A DNA stretch of 64,000 nt from Ipomoea triloba (Eukaryota; Streptophyta; Magnoliopsida; Solanales; Convolvulaceae), in assembly GCF_003576645.1 (NCBI RefSeq), contig NC_044924.1, positions 26,718,592 to 26,782,591 on the forward strand, written 5' to 3'. Positions 33,851 through 45,742 of the stretch are shown here, one piece after another (position 1 is the first letter of the stretch; every line of letters begins with the position of its first letter). The notes under the pieces are model-generated. The model made no database searches. It was not told the DNA's origin and worked only from the letters and a program-made list of their open reading frames with translations. The translations under genes were made by a program, and so were the position numbers.

Positions 33851-34984
33851 ATTGATTGCATTGTGGTAAATATTACTTATTCCATTCCACTTAATCTTAC
33901 TTTCCTTTTTTTAGTCTGTTTACAAGAATGTTGTTATCTTTCCCTCCCAATTTTACTTCCTAATGTTTACGTCGTCATAGTAAGTAAAATTCTTTTTATT
34001 TATTGCTATAGAACATTGGTCGGGACCCAACTTAGCATTAATAAATCATTCTAAACCCTCTAACACCCTTGTGATTTTGCTTCCTAATGTTTATGTCATG
34101 ATTGACTATCGTGAAGTTCTTTTTATTTATCAGCTATCGTGAATTGTTCAAATCTTGTCAACACCCTTTTGGTTAAGCTATTGCACATGATCTTCCTAGG
34201 ACAATTAACTCTCCTATCTGGTTTGCATGTTATTAAACATTAGCGAATTTTACTTATTGCACACTATCGAGTAGTGATTGCAGGTTTCCCTGGTTAGTTA
34301 AAAAAATGAATTACTTATTAATTAAGCATAAAATGGATTAATCAGATATTGCAACCTAGTAAATGTAGTTGGATATTGGCCTAAATTTGTTGTTTTCCTT
34401 GGAAGTGTAATGTAAATTGTAGTAAAGAAGTTTTATTCAATGCAATTCAAATACTTTAACACTACAATTTATTTATTTTTAAGTGTAATAATCTAATGTT
34501 GGTATTGATTTAGAGTAATTCCATCCGGCTTTCAAAAAGAAGAGTAATTCAATCCGACGTTGACTCCATTGATTATTTGGTCTATTATTGTAATTACAAT
34601 AATTTCACAACCTACTTGGTACCCGGTGCACATTAAAAAAAAAAAATTACAACTGCTTAATTAGGTGTGGATACACGCTATTTTTCATCATAATAAAAGA
34701 TTTAAAAAATTATAAAATAAACAAACAAATTAAAGTTTAGGGTGCTTGATAAAAATTAAAATAATATAAATATTATAACATAATAACTTAACTGATCATT
34801 TTGAAAGGTAAATAAATATTTATCCAAATTTTAAATAAATTTCGTTCCTCCAAAATTAAAGTTAATAGTTAATATGTTGGGTTAGAATATATTTTATAGG
34901 AGTGGTACATAAATATATATAACATGCACTCATTTCGAATTTGAGAATGTATAAATTTTACAACTTTCCTCCAACCCCTCATGG
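33851..34984. other. AT-rich intergenic sequence
   Basis: No gene or element recognised. Words such as CCTAATGTTTA.GTC.T recur at 33960 and 34080, suggesting local duplication. Confidence 0.55.
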
Positions 34985-34999
34985 ACTATTACCCATAAA

Positions 35000-35179
35000 A
35001 TTGTCCGTAAGGACAGCCCAAGTGGTAAGAGTGCTCTACCTACAGCCGAGAGGTTGGAGGTTCGATCCTCAAACCCGTGGATTTTAGCCAGTCAGCTATG
35101 GATAACCTATGTTGGTTTACCACCTTGTGATCCTTTGCCGGCTAGGATCACAGGGCGAGAAGAAAACCTCGTTAAAAGA
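35000..35179 (+). mobile_element. tRNA-derived SINE with 15-bp target duplication
   Basis: A-box CAGCCCAAGTGG (35013-35024) and B-box GGTTCGATCC (35059-35068) stand at tRNA-like spacing, followed by a non-tRNA body ending with an inverted CCGGCTAGGATCACAGG region and CTCGTTAAAAGA. ACTATTACCCATAAA flanks it on both sides (34985-34999 and 35180-35194). This exact target duplication defines the ends. SINEs are transcribed by RNA polymerase III and moved by LINE enzymes. Confidence 0.9.
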
Positions 35180-35354
35180 ACTATTACCCATAAATAAAAT
35201 TCATAAATCTCATAAATCTAATTCCTAATGTAATTCTATTTTCTTTTATACGCTTTAGCTTCATAACAGATTATTGGTGACATTGAACGACTTTTATTCT
35301 TTCTTTTCTTAACATTTAATCCAATCGCTAAGAAACATGTAACAACCCTATAAA

Positions 35355-36200
35355 GGTGAAGACTAATTTCAGCCGTCCATCAAGATTTATTAACAGTTGA
35401 GGATTTTAGTAAAAAAATAAAATGCAAGTGAATTTTATAATTATTGTAAACTTTTAAGTATAAAATATTCATAAAATTTTCCCAATCCCTTTTCCCTTTT
35501 TTATTATTATTATTATTATTATTATTTTTTTTTTTTTTTTTTACAAAACTTAACCGTTGATCTACTTAAATAGCCGGATTAGACTAGTCCTCTATTTTTT
35601 CATGGAAGCATGTTCTCAATTGAACAATCCCCATATATATACCAAATGTGGTCATTCTTTTATAATTGTTTTATATTTTCTTTGGTATGCCTTAATTAAA
35701 TTCATTTGAATATATTAATTCTTAAAATTATATATAGTAAATTGATAATATTTATTCTTATTGAGACATAAATTTAATATAACATTGACTAATAGTAATA
35801 GCAGGCATATTTAATTAGTATTTCATGTTGTATCATATATTTTTCTTGTTTATCTTTTTTTTTTTCAAATGCTAAGTGTCATACAATTATGTCACTCTAA
35901 TACGTTGCTTATTAATTTTTATGATATAAACTTTTGTTTTGTTTACTACTGAGTACTAATAAAATATTACAAAGTAGAAATAAAAAACACATACAAGTTA
36001 TAATGTCAAAGATTACAAGCATATCTATGTTTAATTGATAGAATCTCTAGAAATGTTATTCAAAGGGTCTAAGCAATTAAGGAGCGTCAGTTCAGGTTTC
36101 ATGGAAACTAGAAAGGAGGACAATAATCCTAGGATATATACGAAACACGTGAAAAAAGTACAAATATGAAAAATATAAGTATGTATTTACAAATATTTTT
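35355..36200 (+). repeat. Dispersed repeat R, copy 2, continuous with family member B
   Basis: GTGAAGACTAATTTCAGCCG onward matches copy 1 with divergence. It runs straight into member B at about 36180, suggesting that R and the A/B body were one larger unit. Confidence 0.6.
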
Positions 36201-37930
36201 CTTCATTTATGCTTAAATAGTAATATTTTATCAAATTCTTATTTAAAAGGTATTTTAAAAATTTTCTAAAATTAGAGAATTCATTTTAAAGTAATTTTTA
36301 ATGTTTTCATAAATTTATGGATGTAAATATTTCTCCAAAGGAAATAAAATCTAATTATTGAGAATTTCCATATAAGAAAATGCCACGCAAGAGCTGATGT
36401 CATTCAATAGCTATCTCTGTCCTATATAACATCCCCTAAAATTTAGTGTCTAACACATCGACGAGTACACAATAGAAAGGGAGACACCTCTGTTCCAATT
36501 CTTTTTGATGATTGGTGTCTTGTGAGTTCTAAGGTTAAACTTTTGCTTCTTTTTTTTTTTCATTTACCCATTCATATATATATATTTTTTTATCTTTGTT
36601 TCAATCTCTCGATGAGAAATATCAAGAATACCTTTTCCAGGATTTGATTTGTTCTCTAGTTGTTTCATTCTTTTAAAGCTCTGATTATATACAAGATTTT
36701 TCAGTAAGATTTTTTTTCCGTCTTACTTTTCGTTATACTCTATGTGTTGCATTGATATTTTTAGCCATACTAGTAATCATAAATTTGTTTGTTGATTCAT
36801 TCTTGAAATTTTGTTGTAGAGAACTATTTCTTTTCAGTTCTACACTTAAACACATAGGCATGGTGGTTTTTTTTTTTTTCTCTCTCTCTCTCTTAAAATT
36901 ATTTTGCTTGAGATATGTATAGAATCAGGTCTTATGCTTCACCTCATTATTGTCCACCATATAGTATATTGAGTATAAATATCCGAGATTTTTTTGAGAA
37001 ATTATATTTTTGAGATTTCATTATTAACCGTCCAAATGTGAGTGTTTTTTTAAGATCGATATGATTTTGTTATAATATATTTGTTGATCTTTTACTTTAT
37101 TTCTCTTGTGAGCCACTTTAGAATTACCTTTAAAAAAAAACTAGATTTTTCTATGGGATTGTAGAATCGTATCTTATATGTTTCGCATCTTTCATGTATA
37201 ATGTATATGGAGTGTATATGCTTGAGATTTTTTTTTTAGTAAATATATAAGATTTTGTGTTCATCTGTCGAAATGAAATTGTTCTTTTTATAGATCGAGT
37301 TGATTTTGCTACAATCTTTCTGTTGATTGATTATTTTGTTTCTTTTGGTGAGCCACTTTGAAAATACATTTCCAAATGTTGATTCCTTTGGCATTCAATT
37401 TATTGGCTTTTATTTTTTTTTATTTGATTACATGTAAGATTTTTTTTAAATCTAGATTTTCTAGGGGACTGCAAATTCATCATTGTAGAATTAGATCCCT
37501 TTCATGTGTAATATATATTGAGTGTATATGCTTGAGATTTTTTTAAATTTTTTGATTAAGTATATGTCTAAAATTTCATTGTTCATTAGCTAAAAATAAG
37601 TTTTTATTTATTTATTTAAAGAGTGATTGCTTTTGCTACGCTATAATATTTCTGTTTATTTATTACTTTTTTTTTTTTGGTGAGCGGCTCTAGAAAAATG
37701 TTTCTAGACTTCGATTCCTTGTTTTGTTGTTACAAATATGTTTTATTTTATAGATTTGATTATATATAAGATTTTTCTATGAGAGTTTTTTTTTTCAACT
37801 TTTCATTGTGCTCTATTTGTTGCTTTGATATTTTTAGTTGGACTACTAATTTTAAATTTTCATGTTATTCCTGTTCAAGGGACTTTGTTGAAGATGTTTA
37901 CTTCTTTTCTGTTCTGCACTGAGGAACAAG
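36200..37930 (+). repeat. Repeat family member B body with ~300-bp degenerate units
   Basis: Matches 30625-32168 in reverse. Between about 36900 and 37700, three degenerate units share CTTTCATGT.TAATATATAT, GAGTGTATATGCTTGAGATT and GTGAGCCACTTTAGAA / GAAAATACATTTC words. CTAACACATCGACGAGTACA (about 36449) lies at the start of the body, just before GTCTTGTGAGTTC. No conserved reading frame. Confidence 0.65.
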
Positions 37931-37959
37931 TATATATGAACATTACCTCTACAAGTCCA

Positions 37960-38800
37960 TTGTTTGATGGTTTGGCTTAATGGTGCTTTGGCTTTGCTTG
38001 CTTACAACAAGGATTTTGACACCTCTACAAGTTCATTGTCTGATGATTTAGAAATCCTGATAGGTTATGTTTTGCTAGAGATGATGTCCATTCTAAAAGA
38101 AACAGAAAGAAGTACAAGGAATTGCAGGATGAAACACTTGGCAGCATTACCTATGGCTTGTAACTTGGTGAAGCTGGTATAAGTGTTTTTTTGAGTTAGA
38201 GTTCAGTTTAGAATGGATTCTAACTATACTGCTCACCATCTGATCTTCAAATGTTTCCGGGTTTTCCTTCCAAACACCAATAACAAATTTCATTGTCAAT
38301 AATGTTCTGTACAGTAATTGCAGCAAATTAAAACAACTTTTTGGTGCATTCTGAACATTATTCTTTTTGGCATGATTTCTTGTTTTTCTTTTATAAGAAT
38401 TAGACAACATGCAAAAGAATGATGTTTGTATTGCACCAAGAAGTTGTTTTGCTGCAATTACTGTACAGATCGAACATTATGCTTATATTCTTGAGAATGA
38501 AATTTTTTAAGGGTTTTCGGGACGATAACCCAGAAAGATTTGAAGATCGATCAAGTGGTGAGTAGCATAGTTAGACTCAATTTTAATTTCAAGAAACATT
38601 TATACCAGCTTCACCAAGTTACCGGCCATAGGTATTGTTGCCAAGTGTTTCATCCTGCAATTCCTTATACCTCTTTCTTTTAGAACAAACACCATCTCTA
38701 ACAAAACATAACATGTCGGACAGTCTTTTTAAATCATCAAAAAATTGAAGCTTAGAGGTGTCAAAATCCTTGTTAGTTAACAAATAGACCACAAGAAAAA
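37960..38800. repeat. Palindrome B (~0.84 kb), counterpart of palindrome A
   Basis: The left arm runs TGGTGCTTTGGCTTTGCTTG...AAGGATTTTGACACCTCTAC, and the right arm returns GAGGTGTCAAAATCCTTGTT (about 38755). The centre is near 38370-38390. The left arm codes 72 codons (37964-38182), reading NGALALLAYNKDFDTST, LLEMMSILKETERSTRN and PMACNLVKLV. The right arm codes a diverged equivalent on the minus strand (38619-38804). Two arms and two family members keep a recognisable peptide, so a captured coding exon is likely; its source gene is unknown to me. Confidence 0.7.
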
Positions 38801-39890
38801 CCAAGTTGAAAGTGGCATTTTTTTGTGCTTGTATTTTTGGAAATTAATATTTCCGTACAATATCCACATTACCATGTGATGCTTGATAGGTTAGTGAGTG
38901 GTACTTAATAATGTCAAGGTCAAAAAACTCTACTCGTGTGCAACTTTTATGCAAATTAATTTTGTTGGTATAAAATTTTTATTTGTTAACAACGAGATGC
39001 TAAATATCACAAAATAGATATAAACAACTCAAATGTGTGACGTGTATGTTGAAACACTATAATATTAGAAAAGTGATCAAAAGCCCCAGATGGCAAACAA
39101 TACCTCAAGTCACGCAACAATCAATAATCTATATAGCCTTGTTTGTAAGAGAAATGTTACGTAGTATTAAACATGATGTAAATTTTTGCATATTAAGCAT
39201 TATTTTTGTGAACATATGGAATGAATATTATGAACCTACTATAAAGTAATGGAAATACATATGATGCATATTTAGTTTAGTGTTTATATACATTGAGGTT
39301 TAGGTGTATACACGGTAAACATATAGGAAAAAATATAATGAATACAGTACAAGATAATGTTATAAATATAGTGTACTAAGCTAGTTGATACTTAATCTAA
39401 AATAACATAATCATTTTGAATTAGAACCTACCATTTAAGGTGAAGCTTGGTTCACAATATAATTTTTTGACATAATACCTAGATGGTTGCCTAAGACGAG
39501 TTTTGTAACACTGCTTATAGTTTGACCCCTAATAAGAAGTTTTTGAAGAGCACAGATTAGAGTAAATCTAGCATTATTCAAACAAAGACGTAAATAATAT
39601 ATGCACTCCGTCTGTCTTAAGAATGAGAGATAGACTAATAACTCGTATTATTTACTCTTTGAAAATATTTTGAATGCAAGGGTAATTATTTTCTTTCCAT
39701 TTTCCTTCTTCTTCGAAGGAAGAAATTAAATACTAAAAAGCCATAATTATCAACTCATGTTTGTACGCAATGGCTACATTTTTTAATTAATAAAATAATT
39801 ATCTTCTATTATTACATTAATGTATGAAAATTAAATCATTTCTCAGTTCCCTCATAGCTTCTAAATATGCACATACACCAGAATTAACAT
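38801..39890. other. Intergenic sequence
   Basis: AT-rich. No gene, terminal inverted repeat or tandem repeat noticed. Confidence 0.5.
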
Positions 39891-40556
39891 GGCGTTTGGT
39901 TGGAGGGAAGGAATCAGGTTGGAAAGGAATTGCAATCCCATGAGAAAAGAATAATGTAGGAATTATTATTATTATTATTATAATTATTATTATTATTATT
40001 AACAATGCAAATTTTCAATCATTACTGTATAGAAATAAAGAATTCATTTGTTATTATAAACAAAGTTAACAAACATACAACTCACATCGTTCACTGTTGC
40101 ATAGATCGACACACAGAATGAACATTATACAACACACCCACCATCAACGCACATAATGAAAATTTTGTTGTTCAAAATTTAGGCAAATACGCTATATACA
40201 ATGGTTATATACATACGAGAATTTTTAGAAAACATACTTGGTTAAGGTTGGCCTAAAATAATTATTGCTCAGGAACAGCATTTTCTGTTGGCAATAGTCA
40301 AAAAATAATACACGCTATAATCTAGAATGGAAGGCCAAGCATCAATTTTAGGTTAAAAAAAAAAAAAAGAAAGGATAATTTTGTCTCAGGATTCGCTTTT
40401 TTTCTTCCTAAAATCCACGGAATAAAAATTCATGGGATTCTAATTCCATGAAAATGAGGGAATTGCATTCTCTCCAACCAAACAAATGAACTTACCTTCG
40501 AAATTATGTAGGAATTTAGTGGGAATGAAATTGTAATTCCCTCCAACCAAATGTGG
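39891..40556. mobile_element. MITE with GGCGTTTGGTTGGAGGGAA ends
   Basis: The left end GGCGTTTGGTTGGAGGGAA and the reverse complement of the right end, CCACATTTGGTTGGAGGGAA, are inverted repeats. Interior GGAATTGCAATCCC / GGGATTCTAATTCC words are also inverted, and there is an (ATT)n run at 39963-40000. A deletion-bearing relative abuts repeat R at 55690-55790 in the same relative position, so the insertion predates the spread of that R copy. Confidence 0.65.
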
Positions 40557-41060
40557 TATAACGGAATTTCTTCTCAATATAGTAAAATAATTATTTCAAA
40601 TTGCATAATACCCGTTTAATATTTTTTGGAACAAAATATAGTTCATTTTAATTAATTATCTAATTGTATTTCCATTATGGTAGGGATTTTAATATGATTG
40701 AATTTCTATTTGAGAAGCTGTGATTACTTACTTGATAACGGTTTCCATGATATATTGTTGAATTATTATTGAGTTATTATTATTGAATTGCTAAACCAGG
40801 TAACGTTTATTTTTTAATAGGGTTTGAAATTTTAGGACTAAATGTGACAAAATTACTATAGGACCCCATGACATTAACTCAATATAATAATTAGCTTCCT
40901 ATTAATTCTTAAAATTATAAATAGTGAATAGATTATATTTATTCGTATTGAGAATTAAATTTAATATAACAGTGACTAATAGTGATATGATGCATATTTA
41001 ATTCGTATTTTGATGTTGTATCAAAATTTTTTTTTGTACATAGTAATATAGTGATGACGC
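40557..41060 (+). repeat. Dispersed repeat R, copy 3
   Basis: GGAATTTCTTCTCAATATAG through TTTTGATGTTGTATCAAA is near-identical to 55800-56270 plus 56748-56775. Here ATGCATATTTAATTCGTATT is uninterrupted, giving the empty site for the MITE at 56271-56744. Confidence 0.8.
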
Positions 41061-41708
41061 ATAGTAATATAGTTTTTTTTTTTTTTTTTTTGTAAAACTA
41101 TTTAATACTTTAATCTTTAATACAAAATATTAAATATTAAAACAATGTAAATAACAAATACTAATAAAGTCAAAGCCTTCATCCAATTCAACTCTCTAGA
41201 TTTTCTTCTCCACCTCCTTATCCATATTGAGCTATCACACAATTTTCATCATTTTCAAACCCGACATCCATCAATTTCTTTTTCACTTACGAATTCAAAG
41301 TCATCTTGTTCAAGCTCTCTTAGTCTAAAACTCTTCCGTGGTCTTAGTGCTAGCTTCTTCCAATAATTCTTCATCAAATTTCATTCCTTTATCAATCTCA
41401 ACTTCCTCAGTATCAACAATCCATTATTTTACCAAACTTGCATCACTAGCAAGTAATAGCTTATTTTGATTTTTGTATTTTTACATTTTTTGAGTTTGCA
41501 ATTGATTTGAACGATTTAGGGTTATTTTGTTCAAAACGGTGTCATTTTGAGCAAAGTAACATTTTAAAAATAGAACAACAGTGATAATCTAGGCGGTCGG
41601 CCGGCACCTAGCGCCTAAGCACAAATTTTCCAACATTGGCTATTTTTGATCTTAATAAACCACAATTATTAGCGGATATGCAATGTAGTCCCTAGTTTCC
41701 AATTTGAA
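41061..41708. other. Intergenic sequence before the LINE
   Basis: T20 tract at 41072-41091. The rest is AT-rich with no gene seen. Confidence 0.5.
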
Positions 41709-41722
41709 TAGATTCAACAACA

Positions 41723-42499
41723 AGGTTCTTCTCTAACTTCTTTTGGGGCTCCTCTGAAGGGAAAAAGAAGTACCATTGGAGCTCCTGGGAAACAATGGCT
41801 AAGCCAGTTGAGGAGGGAAGGGTTGGGTTTACAGGAATAAGGGAGATGATTGAGGCAGCAGGAGCTAAACTTTGGTGGAACTTTAGAAAGGGGGACACTT
41901 TGTGGAGTGAATTCGTGAGAGCAAAATATTGTCAGAGGGCAAATCCAGTTGTTAAAATATCGCAATACTCTGATTCCCACATTTGGAGGAGAATGGTGGG
42001 AGTTAGGGATTGGGTTGAGCCTGAAATTGAGTGGAAAGTAGGGAGGGGCAATGTAAATGTATGGTGGGGAAAGAGTGTCTGTGGCAAAGTGCATTATATT
42101 TTCAGAGTTTCAAGGGATGTAGCTGAGTGCATTCAGAGGAAGTGGCCTAGTTGGGATCCCTTTCCTCCTAACTGGTTGTTTATTATGAAAAGAGCTGAGG
42201 GGTTTGGATGTGAGAGACTTGTGTTAAGATCAGCTTGGTGTAGGCCTGACAAGGGTTGGGTGAAATTTAATTGGGCAATCAATGAGGAAGGGACCTGTTA
42301 TGGGTTCTTTGCAAGGGATGGGAGAGGTTTGTTTTGTGTGGCAGGTGTTTATACACTGGAGGTGACTGACAGTAAAGAGAGAGCACTAGGCCAAATGTTG
42401 AAGGATTGTATCTCTTGGGCCAAAATGAACAGGGTGAACCAGATAATTCTTGAAACTAATGAAAGGATTAGAGTAAAGCTGTGGGGAAGCAGGTGTTAG
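41723..42499 (+). pseudogene. LINE ORF2 C-terminal fragment with degenerate RNase H
   Basis: The frame is open from the truncation point through the internal ATG at 41795 to TAG at 42497-42499. Upstream of that ATG it reads FFWGSSEGKKKYHWSSWETM and continues AAGAKLWWNFRKGDTLWSEF and SDSHIWRRM, the region after RT in plant L1 elements. A zinc-knuckle region is shortened by an internal deletion after GRGNVNVWWGKS. The end, KGWVKFNWAINEEG...ILETN, is an RNase H domain in which the first catalytic Asp (usually FNxDG) is missing. It is a dead fragment, not a host gene. Confidence 0.85.
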
Positions 42500-43799
42500 A
42501 AAACTGAGAGAAAAAATCAGAGTGAGTGGGAGTGAATCTGAGTCATAAAATTAAAAAAAAAAAAAAAAAAACTAAGGATTTGAGTATGGTGAGGTGTGAG
42601 ATCTTGGGCTGGAGTTGAAAAAATGAGTGATTACAGTAAGAATAATGAGAGATAAAAGAGTGAGCTGTTGAGAGGGTTGTGCAGCATTTGAAAAAATGAG
42701 AGTGTGAATGAGTGGTAACAGTTTTGCTAACAGGTTTTTTTTGTAGCTGCAGGAGCTTTTTGTGGAGATAAAAGTAGAAGAGGAAGGGAGAAGATAGATA
42801 TGCTTGCAGTGTAGGCTCCAAGGAGGTCATTATGTGACTGAGGAGGGTGCACTGTGATAGCAGCAATGCATAGCAGGTGCAGCAGTGATACACAGGAGTG
42901 GGTTGAGCTGATTTTGAATCTGTGTTCCATTTGAGTTTTGATCCTTGATTCCTGAAATGATAGTAGTATAGGATGCTTGACTATGAATTGCTATCTGAAT
43001 TGGTGTAGGGGGGCTATTGCATACAGGGGTACTAATTACATACATCATTAGTCTCCCATACACAGTGAGGTGGGAGTACTCTAGAGTAGATTTCAGAATT
43101 ATAAAAGCTTTATTGAATGATTGAAAGTGGATTGAAAAGATTGAAATGAAGAGATAAGGAGGTTGGAATGATTGAAAATTGATGGGAATGAAAAATTGGG
43201 TGGTGTGTGGAGAAACCATTGCTTAGCAATTGAGTTGCAAAACCTACCCTGGTTAAAACGCAGAGATTTGTGTGGGGATGGCTGACTTGAATGCTTGGTC
43301 CCACTAGTCAAATGCCTTAGGTGGCAAAATACGGAGCTCCGTACACTGGGAGGTGATTGGTGGGGTCAAGGGTGGGGATGGTGAGATCTATTGCTTGGCA
43401 TGAGTCTTGTTAAGGTCCGATCCCTGAGGGAAAACACAGAGCTCTGTACCTCGGGGATTGAGGCTTGTGTCAAGGGTAGAGGGTTGTTTGCTTATGACTT
43501 ATCGGGTATCGGTCCCACCCTCTTGTGTGGGACTGAAAACATGATGAAGACAGTTTGGAGATTGATGGATGGATTGGGTCAGACTAGGATATATGCATTT
43601 AGAACTTCTTTGGTTGATAGTCTCGTCTAGGCTTATGATTGTACATAGCACTTGAGCACTGATTGTAAGGCTTTGGCCTCGTTTTTTTTAGCAGTGGTCA
43701 CTTTTGGGCCTTGCGTAGTTGCGTGTATAGACTCTTTTATTGATTTTAATGAAGTTATATTTTCAAAAAGAAAATAAAAAAATAGTACTTAAAAAAAAG
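41723..43799 (+). mobile_element. 5'-truncated LINE (L1-type) with 14-bp target duplication
   Basis: TAGATTCAACAACA flanks the element at 41709-41722 and 43800-43813. The body starts inside the coding region of a plant LINE (C-terminal to RT), and ends TTTTAATGAAG...AAAAATAG..AAAAAAAAG, an A-rich tail. 5' truncation plus a target duplication is the signature of target-primed reverse transcription. The 3' part (42500-43740) is non-coding and includes two related GGTC..AT/GAGGGAAAACACAGAGCTC-type segments near 43335 and 43430. Confidence 0.85.
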
Positions 43800-43813
43800 T
43801 AGATTCAACAACA

Positions 43814-44533
43814 GACGCCGTATGGTTTTAAATATTTTTTTAAATTTTTTCAACGAAAATGGCATCGTTTTGTTATTAAAAATAATAAAAATAAATATAC
43901 GACGTCGGTTGCGAAAAATCGACGTCGTATATAATATAATTTTTTTTAATTTAACCAACTTCTTTATCAATGATCTTGAAATGAGCACAAGTAGCTATAG
44001 GATTAACCTTTCGTACAGCCGCCCCCACCGTTCATCAACCACATCATCAAGAAACACAAACAACAAGTCTTTTTGTCAAAAAGGCGTAAAATGATGCAAA
44101 ACATTAGATTTCATAAAAACCACCAAACCTAACAGGCTAACATTATGGATATATAGGATGAATGAGAAATTGGCAAATAACTGCGTGTGCACTTAGGTCA
44201 AATTGCATGTGCCATTAAGTGTACTTAGCTGAAGTTTCCTTCTCGTAGAACTTTTAAAAATATTTTCAATCAACATATTTGAGAAATAAGGGGATTTTTT
44301 TTTCAATAAAAATACGTTTATACATTAAGAAACTTCATTAACGAGTGATCACTGATACAATTCATTTAATTTCAAGATTTTTCCATAAATAAAGAATCAT
44401 TTTCTTAATGGAGTCGTTATCAATGGTTTATCATAGGTAGAGTAGGACTTATTCTATAATTAGCAACTCTTCATTATTATATTCTTGAAATAAGAAGTAT
44501 TACGGATTGTGAGAACGATATTTATGATTTAAA

Positions 44534-44581
<48 letters not shown>

Positions 44582-45240
44582 GAATGACTTTAATTTTGTT
44601 CATTGATTGGATTAATCTGAATTTGAAATAGGTTCATAATTATTAGCTAATTCTCTATTGCCAATATAAATTTTAAAAAAAATATTTGTTGAAAAAAACT
44701 TCATTCTTAAATTAAGTAAATAACAATGAAAAAGATAAAATAAATGTTTTGATAAAATTTCAATAGTACTCTCTAGTCTATAATCAATCACCATGGTACC
44801 TTATGTAGTTCTTCTGATTTTAAGATGAAGACTTTTATTTTGGACTACTGATATCCAAACAATACGAATATAGAAATGACAAAATTATATATATTTTTAG
44901 ACAAGTTTTCTTTCTTATTAGCTGTAACACAAATCAAAGACTACCATTGTAGCAGTTTCTTAATTATATTGAAACCAAGAGATGTACTACTTGGACACTA
45001 AGATTCAGCATAAAATTTGCATAGTAACAGTAGTCTTCCACAACAACTACGAAATCTACTAAAATCCAAAATCAGCATCTTTATACACTTCAAATATTAT
45101 TCGTGATATTCTAATACTTTTCCGTGCATGTTTTAACAATATAATGTGCATTTTTTAAAAATATTGAGAAGTGCAATGTATAATGTTAACAGTTGCATAG
45201 TAAAGTTGACGATAATTAACTACAAAAATGCTACCAACCG
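43814..45240. other. AT-rich intergenic sequence
   Basis: CGACGTCG.TTGCGAAAAATCG and CGACGTCGTAT words lie at 43900-43932, and a (TA)n run at 44539-44569. No gene seen. Confidence 0.5.
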
Positions 45241-45414
45241 TTCATAGTTTTATGTGTTCTCATTTGATCAAAGACACACACACAGAGGCTTTCGTTCAAG
45301 TGAGAACCACACACTCATTAGATGAGAACTTGCGAACTACTACATAAAGGTAGATTTTGTGCATTCATGTTGGTTCTCACGTTCTCACATAAGGGTTGAT
45401 TCTCATTTGATCAT

Positions 45415-45482
<68 letters not shown>
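45241..45482. other. Small GTTCTCA-rich element, then (CT)n and (TA)n microsatellites
   Basis: GTTCTCATTTGATCA occurs at 45257 and ATTCTCATTTGATCATTAAT at 45400. GTGAGAACCA / TGGTTCTCAC words in both orientations suggest a degenerate foldback element. (CT)n covers 45419-45446 and (TA)n 45447-45481. Confidence 0.45.
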
Positions 45483-45485
<3 letters not shown>

Positions 45486-45742
45486 ATACATATGTTGCAC
45501 GTATGAACTTTGATGTTAAATGTTTAACAAAGATTGAAAAGAGAAGATGTGGGACTATGATGTTATTCAAAATAATTCTAATAAAGAAAGTGATCAATAT
45601 ATATAAAAGAACAAATAAAGTATATTGATCACTTTCTTCATTAGAATTATTTTGAATAACATCATAGTCCCACATCTTCTCTTTTCAATCTTTGTTAAAC
45701 ATTTAACATCAAAGTTCATACGTGCAACATATGTATACAATA
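45480..45742. repeat. Near-perfect hairpin: 120-bp arms, 19-bp loop
   Basis: Left arm 45482-45601 and right arm 45621-45740 are reverse complements at 119 of 120 positions (the only difference is AATAAAG versus AATGAAG). Pairing extends two bases further out. The loop is TATAAAAGAACAAATAAAG. The arms contain GATGTGGGACTATGATGTTA. An RNA across it would form an almost perfect duplex. There is no coding sense. Confidence 0.9.

Noticed and set aside
35000..35179. Functional tRNA gene
   Set aside because: Pol III boxes are present but no cloverleaf closes; target duplications show a SINE.
24612..38800. Whole 24.6-38.8 kb region as one giant inverted gene cluster or defence system
   Set aside because: The similarity is due to two copies of a non-coding repeat family with a degenerate captured peptide, plus a nested copia element; no set of intact genes is present.
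41714..43311. Several minus-strand frames across the LINE
   Set aside because: Antisense to LINE coding or 3' sequence; low-complexity His/Ser-rich products.
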